DNA of 64,000 nucleotides from Anthopleura xanthogrammica. Lineage: Eukaryota; Cnidaria; Anthozoa; Actiniaria; Actiniidae. Each line of letters starts with the position of its first letter. The stretch's first letter is position 1. The notes beneath the pieces are model-generated. The model was not told the origin of the DNA. It worked only from the letters and a program-made list of their open reading frames with translations, and ran no database searches. The stretch covers positions 4,114,169 through 4,178,168 of the forward strand of contig OZ025218.1 of the NCBI GenBank assembly GCA_964019055.1. Direction: 5' to 3'. This document shows positions 59,131-64,000 of the stretch, piece by piece. Position numbers and translations under genes: made by a program.

Positions 59131-60054
59131 ATGGCAGAAGCTGGAGAAGGTACATATGTTGATCCAATTAGAGAAGAGGGGCGTATCGATATCAATGATG
59201 ATGACTTAGAATTCTTATCACAGGGTAAGGATATGAGTAGGGAGGATCAGATAGAGAGAGTTAGACACTTCTTTTTGAGTAGAGGAAGGACTATGAGTCG
59301 TAGCGAATTAGAGGACTATGTGAGAACATCCGGCGAGGATAATGATACATATAGTAGTAGACTCTGTGATAAGATCCAAGAGTTTAATCTGAGTAACATA
59401 AGACAAAGATTGGAGCTTGGTGAATTGAGGGACGCTGGTGATATGATAAAGTATAAGCACCCATTCTTCAATGAGGCTTCTAATAAGACCCTTACTAGGA
59501 TGAATGGTGACCGACCGGAGATAAGATTGGCTGGAAAAAGCAATAAGTGGTATGAATTCGAAGATCCTAACTTACCACAGACCCTAAAGGATAAGTTGGG
59601 TCCAACTAGTGAGGAGGTTATTGCTTATAATGAAGAGATGATTAGAAAGGACGAAGAAGAGATCGAAAGGTTGGTTGAGGAGAATGATCTCCATACTGTG
59701 GAACGAAGAGAAGAATTAAGGAGAGATGTGGAACTAAGAGAAAGAGAAAACGAAGCCATACGAGAACGAACTTCCCTGAAAGATCGCCTCAAAGAGATCT
59801 TTAAGAAGTATGGAGGGAAGGTTAGTTTAGCTTCCGTACTAGCAGCTACCCTTGCCGTAGTTGGAGTCATCCTTTCCAAGCTTAAGTCAGGACTACTCGC
59901 CATGGGGAAGGGGTTGAAGAATTTGGGTAAGAAGTTGGCGACGTTGCTACCTGGGTTGATAGGCGCTATTGCTTCGTTTATATTCAACGCGTGGTTGTTG
60001 ATCTTGGCTGTGGTGGCGTATGTCGTTGAACAATATAAGAAGAAAAGGAGATAA
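59131..60054 (+). CDS. Polinton coiled-coil / membrane protein
   Basis: 307 residues, start ATG in AATATAAAATATGG. The N-terminal 110 residues are acidic and charged (DDDLEFLSQGKDMSRED). Residues about 165-225 form a strong Glu/Arg-rich coiled coil (NEEMIRKDEEEIERLVEEN, then REELRRDVELRERENEAIRE). The C-terminal 80 residues have two hydrophobic segments, about 232-250 (SLASVLAATLAVVGVILS) and 275-300 (LLPGLIGAIASFIFNAWLLIL), separated by a glycine/lysine-rich amphipathic linker (GKGLKNLGKKLATL), and end in KKKRR. The tail resembles a membrane-active viral structural protein. Intact. A function such as membrane penetration is speculation. Confidence 0.7.
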   Translation: MAEAGEGTYVDPIREEGRIDINDDDLEFLSQGKDMSREDQIERVRHFFLSRGRTMSRSELEDYVRTSGEDNDTYSSRLCDKIQEFNLSNIRQRLELGELRDAGDMIKYKHPFFNEASNKTLTRMNGDRPEIRLAGKSNKWYEFEDPNLPQTLKDKLGPTSEEVIAYNEEMIRKDEEEIERLVEENDLHTVERREELRRDVELRERENEAIRERTSLKDRLKEIFKKYGGKVSLASVLAATLAVVGVILSKLKSGLLAMGKGLKNLGKKLATLLPGLIGAIASFIFNAWLLILAVVAYVVEQYKKKRR

Positions 60055-60086
60055 GGATATAAGGATAAAGGAGATAAGGGACATAA

Positions 60087-60801
60087 ATGACAAGATTTTA
60101 CGTGAAATTAAGGAAGCCGGATGAGACGTTTTGGTTGGAGCATCCCATAGGTGGGAAGTGTAAGATGACGTTGTTGAGTTATATGTTTAAGAACAAGCTC
60201 TATGATCTCATGGGAGAAGGACTCATATATGATCCTAAGGGAAAGGTTGCTCTTAGGATTCCTCAGGGGAATTATTACCTGGATACTCTCATATCAAGTG
60301 CTGAGGAAGCGAGGGGTGGTGAAAGAGTTCGCTTGACTGTTGAACCCAGGGGAAAAAAAGGTAGTCCAAAAAGTGAAGTGAAATATTACCTGACGGCTAG
60401 TCAAGAGGGCGTGACCCTAAGCCCCAACTTAGCCTCTTTCCTGGGGATACCCAAGACCCTACCTTCGGATAGCAGCAAAGAGAGATCACGTACACGCGAT
60501 AAATATTAAGGAAGCCCCTACCGTTCTTTGTCTCCATTGTAGCCTCGTGAATTCCTTTCATGTCCTATCAGACGAAAAACGTGACTTATTATCATACAGG
60601 ACATTCGCTCCTTCCCAAATGCTTTCCCTGATAGATGCGGGGGATCTTGGTGAAAACGTATCACACGTCATAAACAATACCCCCACTACCCCCATTTTGG
60701 AAACAAAGATCAGTAGTATCAGATTTTGGATTACGGATATTAATAACAATAGCATCACTGATGGAATATATCCAATGATGATTTCCGTGGAAATCACATA
60801 A
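60087..60801 (+). pseudogene. conserved structural protein (candidate minor capsid), frameshifted
   Basis: The first frame (60087-60509, 140 codons) has family-typical segments: MTRFYVKLRKP, FWLEHPIGGKC, YMFKNKLYDLM, YDPKGKVALRIPQGNYYLDTLISS and LSPNLASFLGIP. From about 60514 a different frame (phase +1) continues the same type of protein (VLSDEKRDLLSYRTF, then KISSIRFWITDINNN) and ends at the TAA 60799-60801 in a beta-rich tail. The two frames are joined by a frameshift between about 60485 and 60547, where the sequence is also shortened relative to what I recall of the family. A single jelly-roll penton-like role is possible but not shown. The ATG follows GGACATAA. Confidence 0.6.
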
Positions 60802-60823
60802 GAATAGTAAGGTAACATATAAA

Positions 60824-61444
60824 ATGGTGGATAACGACATAAAAACAACAACACCAAGGGTATATCCAACAGCCCCAGAATTCACCAATGGTGAGGATTT
60901 TAGACTACACAAGGCTAATGATGTACTCATGAAGCTAGAAAGCGAGCGCGATCGTTACGAAAAGGTGCGCAAGAAGTATTCACGATGGAGGTCGTTTTTC
61001 CATAGTTCCTCAATGGCCTCAGGAGGTCTCTCTGTTTTGTTCACGATGGGGGGCGTTGGTACATCACTTACGGGTCCTGGATTGGCAGTTGGGATCCCAT
61101 TGTCTGCGGTGGGGGGTTTTATGGGTATCGTTTCGGTCTTGTGTGGGGTGGCCGTTAAGAAGCTGACTGTAAAAGTAAGCAAGCATGAGAAGACCGTTCA
61201 GCTCATTCGTTCTAAGCTTAATAGTATTAACGATCTTGTCTCGAAAGCGTTGAAGGATAACAGGATTAGCGAGGAAGAGTTTACTCTTATCTTTGCTGAA
61301 ATGGGGAAGTATGAGAGACTTAGAGGTGAGATTAGGATGAAGAAGAACGAAGAATTTTCGCAAAAAAAAGTATTCGACATCGAGGAGTTAAGGAAGGAGA
61401 TGAAGGAAGAACTCATTCAACAGCTCACACAACCAAGGAAATAG
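60824..61444 (+). CDS. Polinton helical protein with central hydrophobic hairpin
   Basis: 206 residues, ATG in ATATAAAATGG. The order is: a short polar N-terminus; a coiled coil with a DFRLHKANDVLMKLESERDRY segment (about residues 25-55); a glycine-rich double hydrophobic segment (about 66-112, including SVLFTMGGVGTSLTGPGLAVGIPL and GGFMGIVSVLCGVAV); then a second long helical region (KVSKHEKTVQLIRSKLNSI, then VSKALKDNRISEEEFTLI) ending in a basic, charged tail. I recognise this arrangement as one of the most frequently seen proteins of cnidarian-type Polintons. Its function is unknown; a membrane-inserting or assembly role is inference. Intact. Confidence 0.7.
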   Translation: MVDNDIKTTTPRVYPTAPEFTNGEDFRLHKANDVLMKLESERDRYEKVRKKYSRWRSFFHSSSMASGGLSVLFTMGGVGTSLTGPGLAVGIPLSAVGGFMGIVSVLCGVAVKKLTVKVSKHEKTVQLIRSKLNSINDLVSKALKDNRISEEEFTLIFAEMGKYERLRGEIRMKKNEEFSQKKVFDIEELRKEMKEELIQQLTQPRK

Positions 61445-61537
61445 TGTTTCGGCTGGGGGGTTTTGAGTATAGGATTCGTCGTAAGGATACGATAGAGATC
61501 TAAATGGGAAAGAAATACATCATATAAAAGAAGTAAC

Positions 61538-63091
61538 ATGTATGCTGCATTTGGAAACGACTTCGACGCATCCGCTAGTTCTGATCTCATTAAGCGTTTA
61601 GAAGACGAGGAAAAAAAGAAGAAAGAGGAGGAAGAGAGGAAAATCCCACCACCCACACCTCATTATGATGGAGACTATCCCACTTACAAACCAGATGTAA
61701 TTGGTGGAATACCTTAGCAATCACCTCCTAGGAAGAAGATCCCAGACATCAAACCCTATGAAACATTTCCTAACTCTCCTCCTGGGGCCGAGATTATGCA
61801 ACCACTTCCTAAGCCTAAGCCTAAACCCAAGCCTAAAAGACCAAAGCCCAACTTCCCCAAAAACCTCACGAGAACTGGAGAGGCATACCCTTTTTATGAC
61901 AACAAACCCGAGGGCGGCTTTTCCGATCTAATAACCGATCTTACGATCCCCGTTTCTCCGAAAATGTTCTTTAAGTCAAAAGTCTATAACGTCTTCCAGG
62001 CTACAGAAATAACGCACACCACAGGGCCGGAAAGTCGTGCTTGGCTAGCGCGTCCTGAGATGAAGTATTGGCCACAACAGCTAAACTTTGCCGTTTGGTG
62101 TGCTACTAAGGGGTGCGGAGTTGGGCTAGACATGATGAAGGAGATTCCCTTTTTCCGATTCCACGTGTATTTTACGATACGCAAAATACTGTATGAGTTA
62201 GAGTGTCCGCTTCCCAAGGATGATACGTTTAATAGGATGAATAATAAGTACAGCAAGAGGAAGTGGAATGCTTTGACTGCGGAGTTCGAGCTACCGAGAA
62301 ATCCAGACTTCAGGAATAAGGAGGGGACGTCTCATGGTCTTGGGGAAATACACGTGGGTTTTGGGGTTTTCAAAAAAAGGATCCAATACCCCGGTGGTGA
62401 TCCTCTGGGCGATATGCGGTTTGCTAATGAATTCAAGCATGGTTCTATTTGGATCATAAGGAGATTAAGTGACCAAACATGGGGACCGTTTTTTGCTGGG
62501 AAGGGGGTGGGTGTAAGGAACTTGGTTAGGATTAATCGTAGCATCTAAGCCTTCGTGTATTGCATTCTCGGGGCTCAAGTCAGAACGTTTTCCCCCATTT
62601 ATGATGAGCAAGGAAGTGGTGCTTCATTGGAAACACAGCAGGTTTTCTTAACTCTCTTAGAAAGCAGTATTATCCTAAATAGTGTTAGTGATGGGATTCA
62701 AAGATATCAGACTGCTGTTAATGATGCAAATGTGACGTTGGATTACGCATTGACTCCTGGTTGTTGGCTGATGCCAAGTCATCTTATCATAAATGATGAA
62801 CTCGTGGCGGGGTACAACGATAAGCTTAGGAAAGTACATACTTGGATGACGTTTGGGGCAAATGAGGCTAATAAGGAGACCGCAAAAGAGCGTAAGTAGA
62901 GGGAGGAGAGGGAGAAGGAAGCAAAGGGGAAGGGAGGAAAGGGGAAGGATGTGACTAAGACTGGGAAGGAAGGTGGAGTGATTAAGAGACCTAAGAGGTA
63001 TCTTAAACCTACCGGTTATAGTCCACATGAGGTGACTTTGATGTTGATTGCTGTGTTATCAACTGGGGCAGGATGGATGATGTTTATGTAG
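61538..63091 (+). pseudogene. large proline-rich / membrane-anchored Polinton protein with three in-frame stops
   Basis: A single frame of about 517 codons from the ATG at 61538 (after TATAAAAGAAGTAAC) to the TAG at 63089, broken by TAG 61715, TAA 62546 and TAG 62897. The N-terminal part is charged then proline-rich (KRLEDEEKKKKEEEE; PKPKPKPKPKRPKP near 61810). The centre has the family-typical segment VYNVFQATEITHTTGPESRA followed by a CATKGCG motif and DGxG-poor beta-rich sequence (about 61980-62540). The third part continues with YCILGAQVRTF and DYALTPGCWLMPS. A glycine/lysine-rich stretch and a C-terminal hydrophobic helix (EVTLMLIAVLSTGAGWMMF) complete it. That the frame continues in homologous-looking sequence after each stop supports one decayed gene rather than several. 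Function unknown. Confidence 0.75.
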
Positions 63092-63344
63092 CGGGTTGGA
63101 AGACACAGGGATGTTGTGGGGAAGGCACGGGGATGGCATGGATCTCCCCCCTTAACTTCTTTGGGATTACTGATAAGTCCCCTTTCTTTAATTTATCCAA
63201 GTTTGGTACTAATTCCTCATATTGGAGTAATGATAACCCCATGTATCGCAACTTAACATCTTCGCGTACTGGTAGGTTGAGTATTTTCATTAGGAAGTGA
63301 CAATAATCCATGTATCTTTCTGATATGACGTTTGTTTCGCTCAT
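63084..63344 (-). CDS. small protein of unknown function, right arm
   Basis: 86 residues on the - strand. Its ATG overlaps the TGA of the upstream gene (ATGA, 63341-63344), which suggests one transcript. It is helical and charged, with RYMDYCHFLMKILNLPV, SLLQYEELVPNLDKLKKGDL and a C-terminal HAIPVPSPQHPC segment. It overlaps the end of the convergent proline-rich gene by 8 bp. I do not recognise it. A frameshifted continuation of the upstream protein is an alternative to a separate gene. Confidence 0.5.
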   Translation of the reverse strand: MSETNVISERYMDYCHFLMKILNLPVREDVKLRYMGLSLLQYEELVPNLDKLKKGDLSVIPKKLRGEIHAIPVPSPQHPCVFQPAT

Positions 63345-63928
63345 GATAGGGATACTATCTCCTCTAGCGTGTACCCATTTTCCCTCATTCTCGCGACGTA
63401 TGCTGAGATTTTTTGGATAAGCTTCAAATATAATCCTATCAAGTCTTTCTTACGTAGAACAATACATTCTTGTCCATCAATAGGGTGAAAGTAAATATCG
63501 TTACGACCCTTAAAACAACAACCCATCTCTAGGCTTACTCTCATGACTTCTTTTTTACCCTTATTTTTCCCGAAAGCATGTATGATTTCCATGGCGCGTG
63601 GCTCGTACATTTCCATGAACATGGTGATGTCCATGCGGTCGACGAACTTAGGTTCCTTGAGGTACTTGTTGTAAAACCTCCATAGCATGACTGCTCGTTG
63701 TCGTGGGGGTGGGGGTGGGTCGTTAGACCTGCGAGAGGGAGGGAGTTGCGTAGCCACGTCGATCTGGTATGATTCATAGAGGATCTGTGATATGAATTTG
63801 ACAAGTTGGTCATTTCTCTTAATAGAATTATCCATGAGGTTTGACATTTTTTCCTTTATAGTATGTTTAGATATTCTTAAGTCATTTTCATTAGATATCA
63901 AAGCAAAATCTTCTTTGATATCTCGCAT
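63341..63928 (-). CDS. right-arm protein starting inside the terminal repeat, unknown function
   Basis: 195 residues reading inward from the right end. The first 30 or so codons (MRDIKEDFALISNENDLRI...) lie in the terminal inverted repeat and match the sequence in front of the polymerase at the left end. The rest is unique: a polar segment, a proline/arginine run (PSRRSNDPPPPPRQR, residues about 64-78), then a compact-looking domain (AVMLWRFYNKYLKEPKFVDR, FKGRNDIYFHPIDGQECIVL, LKLIQKISAYVARMREN). No family is recognised. The frame is intact. The preceding gene's TAA (63932-63934) lies 3 bp upstream of the ATG. Confidence 0.6.
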   Translation of the reverse strand: MRDIKEDFALISNENDLRISKHTIKEKMSNLMDNSIKRNDQLVKFISQILYESYQIDVATQLPPSRRSNDPPPPPRQRAVMLWRFYNKYLKEPKFVDRMDITMFMEMYEPRAMEIIHAFGKNKGKKEVMRVSLEMGCCFKGRNDIYFHPIDGQECIVLRKKDLIGLYLKLIQKISAYVARMRENGYTLEEIVSLS

Positions 63929-64000
63929 TACTTAGCCTTCAGTATCACGTACCCTTCAGGTAGTTCCTCTTCCTTAAAATAAGCGAACTCATATTGTTCA
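63833..64000 (-). repeat. inner part of the right terminal inverted repeat
   Basis: The reverse complement of 63833-63924 matches 45388-45479, and the similarity resumes at 63985-63993. The repeat supplies the first 30 or so codons of the - strand gene at 63341-63928 and the last codons of a gene entering from beyond the window. It should continue for about 750 bp past the window edge. Confidence 0.7.
63932..64000 (-). CDS. 3' end of the right copy of the terminal-repeat gene (partial)
   Basis: The last 22 codons of a frame entering from beyond the window, ending ...YFKEEELPEGYVILKAK. Its visible start (QYEF) aligns with the end of the left PPxY gene (NYEF), after which the left copy stops early. 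This is therefore the C-terminus of the full-length version of that gene, lying in the right terminal repeat. Confidence 0.55.

Larger units (their letters stand above)
44607..64000 (+). mobile_element. Polinton/Maverick element (left part; right end outside window)
   Basis: The satellite is replaced at 44607 by AGTAGGGGCTAAAGG, and Polintons are known to begin with AG. The interior encodes the defining gene set: protein-primed family B polymerase, retroviral-type integrase, packaging ATPase and a major capsid protein. An inverted repeat pair (45388-45479 and 63833-63924) marks the inner edges of the terminal inverted repeats. Extrapolating from a second matched point (45369 with 63993) puts the right end near 64.75 kb. 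That gives about 20.1 kb, or about 15 kb without the nested transposon, within the usual Polinton size range. Many genes are interrupted, so this copy is not autonomous. Confidence 0.93.

Noticed and set aside
61715..62899. Variant genetic code reading TAG/TAA as sense
   Set aside because: Neighbouring genes end normally at TAA/TAG/TGA, the polymerase also has an in-frame TGA, and other genes carry frameshifts, so decay explains the stops better.

Overview
The window is eukaryotic, most likely metazoan, and almost entirely repetitive. The evidence is a megasatellite-scale tandem array, a Polinton/Maverick element (protein-primed family B DNA polymerase, retroviral-type integrase, packaging ATPase, capsid protein) and a nested cut-and-paste transposon whose gene carries a GT-AG intron. 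No ordinary host gene, tRNA or rRNA was recognised. From memory of the families, the Polinton proteins look closest to the type seen in cnidarian and other aquatic invertebrate genomes. That host assignment is inference only.

Positions 1-44606 are a satellite with a 329-bp monomer (about 135 copies). It lies in four blocks of alternating orientation: + (1-9183), - (9184-29484), + (29485-33190), a 200-N assembly gap (33191-33390), then - (33391-44606). The monomer splits into 16 sub-units of about 20.6 bp, each an A-tract, a T-tract about 10 bp later, and a GCC/AGC end. Local higher-order repeats of 13, 9, 3 and 2 monomers are visible. The open frames inside it are by-products of the 21-bp sub-structure, not genes.

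At 44607 the satellite stops and a Polinton begins with the expected AG terminus. Its left terminal region (about 44607-45479) holds three blocks of short tandem repeats and a small gene with PPxY motifs. Its inner edge (45388-45479) is repeated in inverted orientation at 63833-63924, so the right terminal repeat starts there and should end about 750 bp beyond the window. Gene order is: terminal PPxY gene (+), polymerase (+), integrase (-), major capsid protein (+), packaging ATPase (+), conserved protein (+), basic/membrane protein (+), a small membrane protein split by a transposon, four or five further structural or membrane genes (+), then two or three genes (-) reading inward from the right terminal repeat.

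The Polinton is decayed. The polymerase has two in-frame stops and a frameshift. The integrase, ATPase and one capsid-like gene are frameshifted. The basic/membrane gene has one stop and the large proline-rich gene has three. The capsid protein and several small genes remain open. All three stop codons occur and frameshifts are present, so decay is a better explanation than a variant genetic code.

At 53248-58409 a 5.16-kb DNA transposon sits inside the small membrane gene. It has 18-bp perfect terminal inverted repeats starting CAC and a 3-bp target duplication (TGC), a CACTA-like signature. It carries a two-exon transposase-like gene with one in-frame stop, a foldback repeat, and an open frame on the other strand near its right end.
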